Origin: JARRJY01 sp037388705
GTDB taxonomy: Bacteria > Pseudomonadota > Gammaproteobacteria > UBA6429 > Thiohalophilaceae
Direction: 5' to 3'
Assembly (NCBI GenBank): GCA_037388705.1
Contig: JARRJY010000041.1
Location: 1-18,971, forward strand
Length of the DNA stretch: 18,971 nucleotides
A program made the position numbers and the translations under genes. How positions within the stretch are numbered: position 1 is the stretch's first letter; every line of letters begins with the position of its first letter. Shown here piece after piece: positions 8,069 through 14,365 of the stretch. The notes under the pieces were generated by a model. That model was not told where the DNA came from and ran no database searches. It worked only from the letters and a program-made list of their open reading frames with translations.

Positions 8069-8974
8069 TTAATGAAAACTGTCCCAATACGGTGGATCCT
8101 TTATTCGCGATTTCAGAAAATCGATAAACACGCGCATTTTTGCTGGCAGGTAATGTCTCGATGCATAGATAACAAAGATATCCAGTTTTAAAGATTCATA
8201 CTCATCCAGCACCACTTGTAACTGGCCCTTGCTGATAGCTTCACTGGCAATAAACGTGGGCATGATGGAAATTCCCATGCCGGCAACCACCGCTTCGAGT
8301 AACACTTCCGGGTTATTGGATGTGATGACCGGTGTCACTTTTACCGAGTAATCCTCACCGTCCTTTTTTAGTGGCCACGTGCCGTTCTCGGTAAAGCTGT
8401 ACAACATGCAGGCATGGTGTTGTAAATCAGCAGGTACCTCAAGCGGTGGCGCATTCTTGAGATAAGCAGGGGATGCCACCAGCACATGGCGACAACTTGC
8501 CAGGCGACGCGCGATCAGTTCAGCGTCATACTTATAGGCAATGCGAATAGCCAGGTCATAGCCCTCATCGACCAGGTCCACAAGGCGATCACTGACCATG
8601 ATATCCACCTTCATTTCCGGGTAGCTGCGGGTAAATTCACTGATCAAAGGCACAAGGTGTCGATGCGCAAACACCGTCGGGGCACTGATACGCAAGGTGC
8701 CTTTCGGGGTACTGCTCAGGCCGGTAACCATGTCATCGGCCTCTTCCATGAGATGCAGCATTTCCTTGCAGCGTTCGAAATACATCCGCCCGGATTCCGT
8801 GGTACTCACATGACGGGTAGTACGATTCAGTAACCGCACACCGAGGTGCGCTTCCAGTTGCGAAACATACTTGCTGGCCGCCGCGCGTGAAATGGCGAGA
8901 CGCTCACTGGCGGCGGAAAAACTCCCGGTTTCCACCACCTGGGTAAATACTTTGATACGGGTCAGCTTGTCCAT
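8069..8974 (-). CDS. LysR-family transcriptional regulator
   Basis: This is a 301-residue DNA-binding regulator. An N-terminal winged helix-turn-helix at about 14-62 includes GSFSAASERLAISRAAASKY and LGVRLLNRTTR, matching the LysR family closely (CrgA/DhaR-like branch). The remainder is a LysR substrate-binding domain, with KGTLRISAPT opening it, DIMVSDRLVDLVDEGYDLAIRI in its middle and MGISIMPTFIA near 235. It is divergent from the methyltransferase gene, separated by 117 bases that hold a dyad, so it very likely controls that gene and itself. The effector is unknown. Confidence 0.93.
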   Translation of the reverse strand: MDKLTRIKVFTQVVETGSFSAASERLAISRAAASKYVSQLEAHLGVRLLNRTTRHVSTTESGRMYFERCKEMLHLMEEADDMVTGLSSTPKGTLRISAPTVFAHRHLVPLISEFTRSYPEMKVDIMVSDRLVDLVDEGYDLAIRIAYKYDAELIARRLASCRHVLVASPAYLKNAPPLEVPADLQHHACMLYSFTENGTWPLKKDGEDYSVKVTPVITSNNPEVLLEAVVAGMGISIMPTFIASEAISKGQLQVVLDEYESLKLDIFVIYASRHYLPAKMRVFIDFLKSRIKDPPYWDSFH

Positions 8975-9022
8975 AGCGCATTATTTGTTTCCATTTTGTT
9001 AACAGTCTAGCAACGAAAACCT

Positions 9023-9045
9023 TGTTTATCTATGGAACATAAACA
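9023..9045. promoter_or_regulatory. Inverted repeat, candidate LysR operator
   Basis: TGTTTAT and ATAAACA form a perfect 7-bp dyad with 9 bases between, 47 bases before the methyltransferase start and about 50 bases from the LysR start. The octamer ATCTATGG also occurs twice, at 9028-9035 and 9045-9052, 17 bases apart. Binding by the adjacent LysR protein is inferred from position. Confidence 0.5.
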
Positions 9046-9091
9046 TCTATGGTTATGGCATTGTCAGTAACCAACCAAAGGGATCAGGATT

Positions 9092-10180
9092 ATGAGCATT
9101 GAAGCGGACAAGATGGCGCAACAACTGGCAGGCACTCCGCCACCTGGCACCGAACACCAGGACGCACTGGACCCCAGCCATATCATGCAAACGGCCACGG
9201 CCTTCTGGGCATCTAAAGTCCTGTTAACCGCCGTGGAGCTTGATCTGTTCACCGCCCTGGGTAACGAAGCGATGACCGCTGAACAACTGGGTAACACGCT
9301 GGGCATTCACCCGCGCGGCACGTATGATTTTTTTGATGCCCTGCTCGCCTCCGGTTTTCTAGAACGAGAAGGTGACGGGCCACAAGCTAAATACCGAAAC
9401 ACCCCGAATACCAGCGCCTTTTTGAACAAACACAGCCCCATGTATATTGGTGGCCTGACCGAAATGCTGAACACACGTTTATTTGGCTTCTGGAATGACC
9501 TGGGCGAAGCATTAAAAACCGGCCAGCCACAAAACGAGATAAAACATAACGGCAAACCGATGTTCGAGGAGCTCTATGCGGACGAGGCGCGTCTTGGCCA
9601 GTTTCTCGATGCGATGACCGGCTTCCAGGCGGCCAACTTCCAGCAACTGGGGGAAAAGTTTCATTTTGAAAATTACAAAAGCGTGTCGGATATTGGCGGG
9701 GCCCTGGCTTTACTCTCACGCATCATCGCCCGCCAGCACCCACACCTTCATTTCAGTTCCTTTGACTTACCGCCTGTTGCCCGGCTTGCACAACAACATG
9801 TGGATGAAGCCGATCTTGGCGAGCGCATCACGGTCATCGCGGGTGACTTTTTTGTTGATGATTTCCCCAAAGCCGATGTCGTTACCATGGGCAACATCCT
9901 GCATGACTGGAACCTGGAGAAGAAAAAACGGTTAATTAAAAAAGCGTACGATGCCCTGCCCAGCGGGGGTGCGTTCATCGTTATTGAAAACCTGATTGAT
10001 GATGCCCGCCGTGAAAACCTGTTTGGCATGCTCATGTCGCTTAACATGCTTATCGAGTTTGGTGACGCGTTTGATTATACCGGTGAAGATTTTCGACAAT
10101 GGTGCTCAGAAGCCGGCTTTAAGCAGTTTGACTTTATTAATCTTGCCGGCCCGACCTTTGCAGCCATTGCCTATAAATAA
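9092..10180 (+). CDS. SAM-dependent O-methyltransferase (Methyltransf_2 type with dimerisation domain)
   Basis: This is a 362-residue class I methyltransferase. Residues about 32-110 (FWASKVLLTAVELDLFTAL, then TAEQLG and GFLE) form the winged-helix dimerisation domain of acetylserotonin/hydroxyneurosporene O-methyltransferase relatives. SAM motif I is SVSDIGGALALLS, where Ala stands where most relatives have the last Gly of GGxxG. Later motifs are FDLP, GDFF, GNILHDW (catalytic-region His-Asp-Trp), LPSGGAFIVIEN and FDYTGEDFRQW near the C-terminus, all typical. AGGAT precedes the ATG at 9092. The adjacent divergent LysR gene and dyad suggest inducible expression. The methyl acceptor is unknown, and the altered motif I leaves SAM binding to be tested. 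Confidence 0.88.
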   Translation: MSIEADKMAQQLAGTPPPGTEHQDALDPSHIMQTATAFWASKVLLTAVELDLFTALGNEAMTAEQLGNTLGIHPRGTYDFFDALLASGFLEREGDGPQAKYRNTPNTSAFLNKHSPMYIGGLTEMLNTRLFGFWNDLGEALKTGQPQNEIKHNGKPMFEELYADEARLGQFLDAMTGFQAANFQQLGEKFHFENYKSVSDIGGALALLSRIIARQHPHLHFSSFDLPPVARLAQQHVDEADLGERITVIAGDFFVDDFPKADVVTMGNILHDWNLEKKKRLIKKAYDALPSGGAFIVIENLIDDARRENLFGMLMSLNMLIEFGDAFDYTGEDFRQWCSEAGFKQFDFINLAGPTFAAIAYK

Positions 10181-10185
10181 CCTTC

Positions 10186-10221
10186 AACCAAGCCCGTATC
10201 ATAGCGGGTCTGGTTTCTTCT
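10186..10221 (+). terminator. Hairpin terminator between convergent genes
   Basis: AACCAAGCCCG and CGGGTCTGGTT pair around an 8-base loop with a two-base mismatch, followed by TTCTTCT. It lies just after the methyltransferase stop and before the convergent DUF3579 gene, so it could end transcripts from either side. Confidence 0.65.
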
Positions 10222-10226
10222 ATCTA

Positions 10227-10526
10227 TTACGCGGCATCAGGCATCGAATCGCGCATCCCAATGTCGATAACCTGGAGATGGTTACGATAGGCAAAGTCCA
10301 TCGCATAATGATAGGCCTCCGGGTTTAGTGCGCCCAGTTTGCTCGCGACAAATAAACCGTAGATGCCATCATGTTTGGCAGGTTTTAGCATGGGATTGTA
10401 ATGTAGGCGACAACGCTCATCGAAATGACCGCAGGCCGATGCGAGACGTTCGGCCCAGTCCGATGGCCTGAATTTGTTGTTGTTGTGAGTAGTACCGATG
10501 ATAAAGTGACCCATTTCGAGTGACAT
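10227..10526 (-). CDS. DUF3579-family small protein
   Basis: This 99-residue protein matches the pattern of the DUF3579 family: GHFIIGTTHNNNKFRPSDWAE near the N-terminus, a middle YNPMLKP with a DGI turn, and a C-terminal YHYAMDFAYRNHLQVID. The family is found in Proteobacteria and has no established function. The protein has no signal peptide or membrane helix. The upstream sequence has AAGGAGGT, but 12 bases from the ATG, longer than usual. A methionine four codons on (MGHF) has no better site. A perfect 8-bp inverted repeat lies about 52 bases upstream of the start and may be its operator. Confidence 0.8.
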   Translation of the reverse strand: MSLEMGHFIIGTTHNNNKFRPSDWAERLASACGHFDERCRLHYNPMLKPAKHDGIYGLFVASKLGALNPEAYHYAMDFAYRNHLQVIDIGMRDSMPDAA

Positions 10527-10577
10527 AGTTTTCTTGTTACCTCCTTTTGTTGGTATGTGTTACTGGCTTTGATCGTC

Positions 10578-10599
10578 TCAACCGGACATGACCGGTTGA
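10578..10599. promoter_or_regulatory. Perfect inverted repeat upstream of the DUF3579 gene
   Basis: TCAACCGG and CCGGTTGA form a perfect 8-bp dyad with a 6-base spacer, 52-73 bases upstream of the DUF3579 start on the minus strand. The size and place fit a dimeric repressor or activator site; a hairpin is the alternative. Confidence 0.45.
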
Positions 10600-10708
10600 T
10601 GACCAAAAGATTAAACCTGAGTGACACCGGGTAGCGCAAAGTAAGGTCAAGGCTTTGAAGAGGAGAAGATAGCGACTCAAACCTTAAATTGTTGAAACGT
10701 TTTGAGAG

Positions 10709-10759
10709 AAAATTTAATGACGTTGGATATTAAAAAGACCATTCACGTCATTAAATTTT
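10709..10759. repeat. Perfect 15-bp inverted repeat with 21-base spacer
   Basis: AAAATTTAATGACGT (10709-10723) is the exact reverse complement of ACGTCATTAAATTTT (10745-10759). The arms are A/T-rich outside and GACGT inside, and no T-run tract makes it a normal terminator. It sits about 185 bases upstream of the DUF3579 start and about 575 bases before the cold-shock gene. It could be a transcribed hairpin, a protein-binding site or the trace of a miniature transposable element. Confidence 0.85.
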
Positions 10760-11128
10760 GTGACCATGTAACTTTATGAAAGTTCTGAAAATGCGGAAAT
10801 AAAATATAAATAATGGTTTTATCAACATACCTGCCGTGACCGGTTTTAAACAGGCTCGGCAAAAAACACGATGGCGTTTTCCACCGGGGAATATGTCACC
10901 CGTTTTTGTCATTTCCGCGACCAGGGGTAAAAACCAGCAGTGCAGATGTGGATCCACTTCAGATTCCTCGTTGCTCGGTAAAAACAGGAAACGGTGTGAG
11001 ACAACAAAATCAGTTTATACCGGTAAGGGGCATTATCCTGGATAAATAGCACTGGACTTTATGTTGCCTGGTTTGATGGTTTGCCCTCTAAATCCCAATT
11101 TCCACGTCAATTTTTCTGTCAAATTAGC

Positions 11129-11157
11129 TTGAAACAGTGTATGGTAGGCCCTATATA
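11129..11157 (+). promoter_or_regulatory. Probable sigma-70 promoter of the cold-shock gene
   Basis: TTGAAA, 17 bases, then TATATA. Transcription from here would give a leader of about 170 bases before the CspA ATG, similar to the long regulatory leader of E. coli cspA. No classical cold-box sequence could be recognised. Confidence 0.5.
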
Positions 11158-11332
11158 GCTAAATGTGGTAAATGGATTATTTTTATTTTTCACACTATGT
11201 AACATTGCACAATTTTTTTGGTTGTTCACCAAAGTCTCGATGGCGTTTTATGTTCCTCCCGATTTTCCTGTTCGTACCTCAAAAATAATATTTGCAACAC
11301 ACTTTAATTAATTGAAATACAGAGGTATTTAC

Positions 11333-11539
11333 ATGAAAAACGGTACAGTTAAATGGTTTGACGATTCCAAAGGTTTTGGCTTTATTACACCCGATGATGG
11401 TAGCAAGGATGTATTCGTACATTTCTCGTCTATCGCTGCAGAAGGTTTCCGAAGCCTGGCTGAAGGACAGCAGGTTAGCTTCCAGGTAGAAGATGGCGCC
11501 AAGGGGCCTCAAGCTACTAATGTAACCTTCCAGAGCTAA
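11333..11539 (+). CDS. cspA: Cold-shock protein, CspA family
   Basis: This is a 68-residue single-domain RNA/ssDNA-binding chaperone. The start MKNGTVKWFDDSKGFGFI at 11333 is the family's standard one and has AGAGGT seven bases before it. An in-frame ATG at 11312 would add MKYRGIY, which no family member needs. RNP1 is KGFGFI, RNP2 is VFVHFS, and the C-terminus has GPQATNVTFQS, as in full-length CspA proteins. The long leader suggests control by temperature or growth state at the mRNA level. A strong hairpin follows the stop. Which csp paralogue this is cannot be told. Confidence 0.97.
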   Translation: MKNGTVKWFDDSKGFGFITPDDGSKDVFVHFSSIAAEGFRSLAEGQQVSFQVEDGAKGPQATNVTFQS

Positions 11540-11561
11540 TCGGTTACACTTAGCATTCGTA

Positions 11562-11596
11562 ATAATGGAACCGGTACTGATTACCGGTTCCATTAT
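11562..11596 (+). terminator. Strong hairpin after the cold-shock gene
   Basis: ATAATGGAACCGGT and ACCGGTTCCATTAT form a perfect 14-bp stem with a 7-base loop, 22 bases after the stop. There is no long T-run after it, only CCCTACCCCCC, so termination may depend on Rho, or the hairpin may protect the mRNA 3' end. Confidence 0.7.
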
Positions 11597-11651
11597 CCCT
11601 ACCCCCCCTTACTGCCGCCACTCACCTGGATTGCCCTAAAATGGAGCTATA

Positions 11652-11921
11652 GTGACTGATAAACATAATGAACCACTACGTAACGTCCCCTATCATGTGG
11701 AGACTGTAGAGAAGATCAGCACTCCCGAAGGAATGCCGGGTAATAACTGGCACCGCTACGTGATTGCACGGGGTAACTCAACAATTGATGGCATAAAACC
11801 GGGAACACATAAAGCTGTTACTGAACATGCCCATGCCGTTGCCAGGGATCTCAATGAACGCGCACTAAAAGGTAAGTCCTATTACGCACCGAGTCACCGG
11901 CAAAATAAAAAAACCAATTAA
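11652..11921 (+). CDS. Small protein, first of a tandem paralogue pair
   Basis: Unrecognised 89-residue soluble protein with a GTG start and GGAG six bases upstream. It aligns without gaps, from the first residue, with the 84-residue protein encoded at 12111-12365; Trp33 is at the same place in both. Shared positions include W, Y, I, R, I-x-G, G, VTEHA (56-60), DLN (66-68) and R70, about 21 identical residues in the first 70. It has no signal peptide, no membrane helix and no cysteine, and a basic C-terminal tail (HRQNKKTN). It follows the cold-shock gene in the same direction, after its hairpin. An A/T hairpin at 11904-11935 covers its stop. Confidence 0.75.
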   Translation: MTDKHNEPLRNVPYHVETVEKISTPEGMPGNNWHRYVIARGNSTIDGIKPGTHKAVTEHAHAVARDLNERALKGKSYYAPSHRQNKKTN

Positions 11922-12110
11922 AATATTTTTTTATTCCCTTTTACCTTTAAAAAACATTTACTAGTATTTTGAACTGAATTAGTTATACTTTAAAAAGTAA
12001 CTATTGTTCCGCCTATTACGGCTATCTCAACTTCCCCCCTGATATCCTGCTCAATCAGTTACATGCGTTTGCAAAACGTAGAACGTTCTTTGTTCAGTAT
12101 GGGATTGATA

Positions 12111-12365
12111 ATGGCAGAAAATGACAACACAGCGTGGGATAGACTTGAATATACCTTAATCAGTATTACAAGAATTACGCCACCGTTCGACATCACGGAT
12201 GAAACGTGGTTCCAATATATTATCGGCCGGGCAGATAACTGTATAAAAGGGATGAGCCAGGGATCACTTGAAGAAGTCACCGAACATGCTGAAGACATTG
12301 TTTATGATCTCAATGCCCGTCGTAATCTCAAAATGGGACCGCTATGGCGAACAAAAAAAGTGTAA
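12111..12365 (+). CDS. Small protein, second of a tandem paralogue pair
   Basis: Unrecognised 84-residue protein. The start at 12111 (MAENDNTAW) is chosen over in-frame ATGs at 12063 and 12102, because only this one puts Trp33, Tyr36 and the VTEHA block at exactly the same residue numbers as in the first copy, and GGGA lies six bases before it. Identical features are WxxYIIxR, IxG, VTEHA, DLN and R. It ends in a basic tail (WRTKKV). Divergence is high, so the duplication is old, or the copies were acquired separately. The function is unknown; a small nucleic-acid-associated or stress protein would fit the cold-shock neighbour, but there is no direct evidence for that. Confidence 0.72.
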   Translation: MAENDNTAWDRLEYTLISITRITPPFDITDETWFQYIIGRADNCIKGMSQGSLEEVTEHAEDIVYDLNARRNLKMGPLWRTKKV

Positions 12366-12486
12366 CCAGCCAGGTGCAGAAGGTTTAAAATAAAACCCCT
12401 AACGCTTGCGTAGTAACATCGGGAGAAGTGCCGGGAAAAATACCAGGCGATCCTATAGCACACGCCATCCCCGGTTAATCATTGCT

Positions 12487-12600
12487 TTACTTATTCTTGC
12501 CCTTCTTTTTCACAGGCTTTCTATCAAAGTAACGCATCGCAGCGGCCGAACCAATGACAAATAACAGCGCCAGCGAAAATATAATCAAAAACAGTTTCAA
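12487..12600 (-). CDS. Single-pass 37-residue membrane protein with TTG start
   Basis: Unrecognised mini-protein of 37 residues: (M)KLFLIIFSLALLFVIG, then a short AAAMRY linker, then a strongly basic tail DRKPVKKKGKNK, ending in TAA. The TTG start at 12600 has AGGTGA five bases upstream, the only credible Shine-Dalgarno in the stretch. It has one hydrophobic helix of about 17-20 residues, with the tail probably in the cytoplasm by the positive-inside rule. It lies 33 bases after the stop of the membrane-anchored unknown gene upstream on the same strand, so it is likely the last gene of that operon. Because it is short, its reality rests on the start site, the composition and the position. Confidence 0.6.
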   Translation of the reverse strand: MKLFLIIFSLALLFVIGSAAAMRYFDRKPVKKKGKNK

Positions 12601-12633
12601 AATATCACCTGTTATTTTCTAACCCGCTTTAGC

Positions 12634-13194
12634 TTACACCGTCAGCGTTAACTTCTTTTGATGGCTTGTGCCGTTCTCATCCTTCCATACCAGGGTGACA
12701 GGAAAATCACAGATTTTGCCATGTGACATGGTCAAAGCTGCTGGCAACCCAATTGTTTTGCCCTGCAGGATCTCGTTTACGGGAAGTTTATTCTCTGCGT
12801 CAAGCACGGCAAGTCTTGGCATAATCGCTGAGCTTGTTGTGACATTTGCTGATTCGATACCCGCACCCAGGTTTTCTGCATCATACACATTTTCCGGTTC
12901 ATCGATATTAAGCTTCACATACCTGGCAGCTAACCGGCCCGTATTGCTTATCTGCAGTGAAACCTGTTCATATTCATCTTTATCCGCGGTAATTTCCAGT
13001 GCAACAGCTGGCCTTTGTTCATCCTGTTGTTCTGGTTCTTCATGGCGTGCTTGATCGACGATCGGCTGGTTTTTAACAAGCTGCAAAGCACGGCCAGCTC
13101 GCCGCCATGCCATAAAAGCAAACAAGAGTGCCAGGACCGCTATCCCAAGCAATCCCCACTCTACCGGCGTCATGGTATTGATGAAGTTCTGCAT
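12634..13194 (-). CDS. Membrane-anchored protein of unknown function
   Basis: This 186-residue protein has an N-terminal membrane helix at about 12-32 (WGLLGIAVLALLFAFMAW), followed by RRAGRALQL and an acidic, Gln-rich linker (EEPEQQDEQ). The rest (about 62-186) looks like a beta-sandwich, with alternating hydrophobic residues, VSLQISNTGRLAARYV, and a pattern seen in Ig-like folds. It resembles no named family I can name with confidence. AGGGA precedes the ATG at 13194. It sits 30 bases after the AsmA-like gene's stop and 33 bases before the 37-residue mini-protein, so the three make one probable operon. Orientation in the membrane is uncertain. Confidence 0.7.
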   Translation of the reverse strand: MQNFINTMTPVEWGLLGIAVLALLFAFMAWRRAGRALQLVKNQPIVDQARHEEPEQQDEQRPAVALEITADKDEYEQVSLQISNTGRLAARYVKLNIDEPENVYDAENLGAGIESANVTTSSAIMPRLAVLDAENKLPVNEILQGKTIGLPAALTMSHGKICDFPVTLVWKDENGTSHQKKLTLTV

Positions 13195-13224
13195 CGCGTT
13201 TCCCTGCTCGTCGTCATTTATTTC

Positions 13225-14037
13225 TTATTTATCCAGCAAGCCTTTTAGTTTTTCACTGGCTTTTTGCTTTTCTGCTTCCAGCTTACTGTCTGCTTCTTGC
13301 TTGAGCCTGGCCTTTTCTTCCTCAACTTTAGCCTTGGCCTCACTTTTAATCTTGTCCAGTTCCTGGCCGATGCCTTTTTGTTTTACTATCTCGCGGGCCT
13401 GGTCGGTAAGCCGGTTAAGTATTTCACTGGCCAGTTGACCGGGAGTAGCGCCCGTCTTGCCACCGAGATTCGTCATCTCCATGTTCGGGAATTTGAGTTG
13501 ATACTCCTTGTTATTCAATGGCACCACCCTGGCCTGGATATTGCCATCACTGAATACCACGCGGCGAATAATTAACCGCGGTTCATGCTTGCTGGCCTTC
13601 TCTTCTGCACCCGGCGTCGCTTTGGATGTTGCCCCTGTCGTGGCGGTTAAGTTTTTCTTCAATTCATTCAGGTTGGTTTTTTTGTCTTTATTGATTTCCA
13701 TAAAGATCCGGGGCGCACGCACGGTAATTTCGTCAATCACGTAGGGCTCTTCTTTTAACGATGCCAGGTCGATCCTGGTGCTAATCTCACCCAGTGAAAA
13801 GGCATAGGAGTCGGCAAAACCTTTCGGGTTCGCAATGGTCAGGCCATGAATAGCCCCGGCACCCTCGCGAAGATCGATACGCACCTTGTCAACACGCACC
13901 GCGGTTTGGGTCGCCTGGCTGCCGTGATGTTCAATCGCTGCTTTCACCAGCGCATCCAGATTGGTCAATACGTAATAAACACCACCTGCAATGATCAACA
14001 CGATCACCAGGATGATACCAAGTATCACTTTTTTCAT
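13225..14037 (-). CDS. AsmA-like/DUF748-like membrane-anchored protein with charged coiled-coil tail
   Basis: This 270-residue protein begins with a membrane helix (KKVILGIILVIVLIIAGGVYYV) and then a beta-rich domain with the AsmA-family run VRVDKVRIDL, AGAIHGLTIANP and VIDEITVRAPRIFM. From about 215 to the end it is a highly charged Lys/Glu-rich coiled coil (KSEAKAKVEEEKARLKQEA and so on). A Ser/Thr/Ala-rich linker lies near 130-145. Family relatives are involved in envelope lipid or outer-membrane protein homeostasis. The tail is unusual for AsmA proteins but seen in short relatives. GGGGCGAG precedes the ATG at 14037. Its exact function here is not known. Confidence 0.75.
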   Translation of the reverse strand: MKKVILGIILVIVLIIAGGVYYVLTNLDALVKAAIEHHGSQATQTAVRVDKVRIDLREGAGAIHGLTIANPKGFADSYAFSLGEISTRIDLASLKEEPYVIDEITVRAPRIFMEINKDKKTNLNELKKNLTATTGATSKATPGAEEKASKHEPRLIIRRVVFSDGNIQARVVPLNNKEYQLKFPNMEMTNLGGKTGATPGQLASEILNRLTDQAREIVKQKGIGQELDKIKSEAKAKVEEEKARLKQEADSKLEAEKQKASEKLKGLLDK

Positions 14038-14285
14038 GTCTCGCCCCTTGTCATTTTTATTCCGTTGCCAGGTTCCCTGTTATCCCTTCAAACAACATTC
14101 ACACAATATTGTCATTATGATGAAACTATAGCAAACCGAACAGGATGTATCCCCCTCGATGCTAAGGAGTGTAAAGGTTGAAAACCTTGTGGTGCTCATC
14201 CTTTACTTGCCAGGCATTAGCAATATGGAGGCAGGTCCCTATTTGTTGGCTTAACCCTCTTTACGCAATAAAAGGATGAATGAGC

Positions 14286-14299
14286 ATGATCCAGATCAA
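14286..14299 (-). promoter_or_regulatory. Fnr/Anr-like box of the beta-barrel gene promoter
   Basis: The minus strand reads TTGATCTGGATCAT, matching TTGAT-N4-ATCAA at 9 of 10 defined positions; the site is nearly symmetric. Its centre (14292.5) lies 41.5 bases before 14334. A GATAAT -10 element at 14321-14326 would place the start about there, the geometry of class II Fnr activation. Whether an Fnr protein exists in this organism is not shown by the window. Confidence 0.5.
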
Positions 14300-14320
14300 A
14301 TTAAGTTATCCGGATAAGAG

Positions 14321-14326
14321 GATAAT
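14321..14326 (+). promoter_or_regulatory. Putative -10 element of the beta-barrel gene
   Basis: GATAAT matches TATAAT at 5 of 6 positions and sits 28 bases after the centre of the Fnr-like box, 40 bases before the start codon. No good -35 is seen, as expected for an activator-dependent promoter. Confidence 0.45.
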
Positions 14327-14365
14327 AAAAAGTACAAATGGTGCTCCCCAAGCGGAGAAAAAGTT

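Larger units (their letters stand above)
10527..11332. other. Gene-poor intergenic region with inverted repeats and cold-shock gene leader
   Basis: About 800 bases without a convincing gene. A 68-codon minus-strand frame (10751-10957) has no family signal, and its start lies in a stretch that resembles a degenerate dispersed repeat (GTCATTTCCGCGA near 10908). The region holds an 8-bp dyad (10578-10599), a perfect 15-bp inverted repeat (10709-10759), and the probable promoter and long leader of the cold-shock gene. Confidence 0.6.
14038..14365. other. Intergenic region upstream of the beta-barrel gene
   Basis: No gene is seen in these 328 bases between divergent genes. It holds a hairpin (AAGGTT, three bases, AACCTT at 14174-14188), a distant inverted repeat pair (TCATCCTTT 14196-14204 and AAAGGATGA 14271-14279), a 12-base palindrome TTATCCGGATAA (14306-14317), an Fnr-like box, and a -10 element described separately. 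Confidence 0.55.

Noticed and set aside
8486..8833. Plus-strand frame of 115 codons opposite the LysR regulator
   Set aside because: Shadow of a clear LysR gene; no start site and no family motif.
9387..9719. Minus-strand frame of 110 codons opposite the methyltransferase
   Set aside because: The plus strand carries every motif of the methyltransferase family; the opposite frame has none and is a shadow.
10751..10957. Minus-strand frame of 68 codons in gene-poor DNA
   Set aside because: No family pattern and no Shine-Dalgarno, and the start lies in a stretch resembling a degenerate dispersed repeat; better explained as chance.
11904..11935. A/T-only hairpin around the stop of the first small paralogue as terminator
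   Set aside because: AATAAAAAAA/TTTTTTTATT pairs perfectly but with A-U pairs only and a 12-base loop; too unstable to call a terminator.
13015..13438. Plus-strand Ser- and Phe-rich frames opposite the AsmA-like operon
   Set aside because: Antisense of a Lys/Glu-rich coiled coil gives low-complexity Ser/Phe-rich translation; not a gene.
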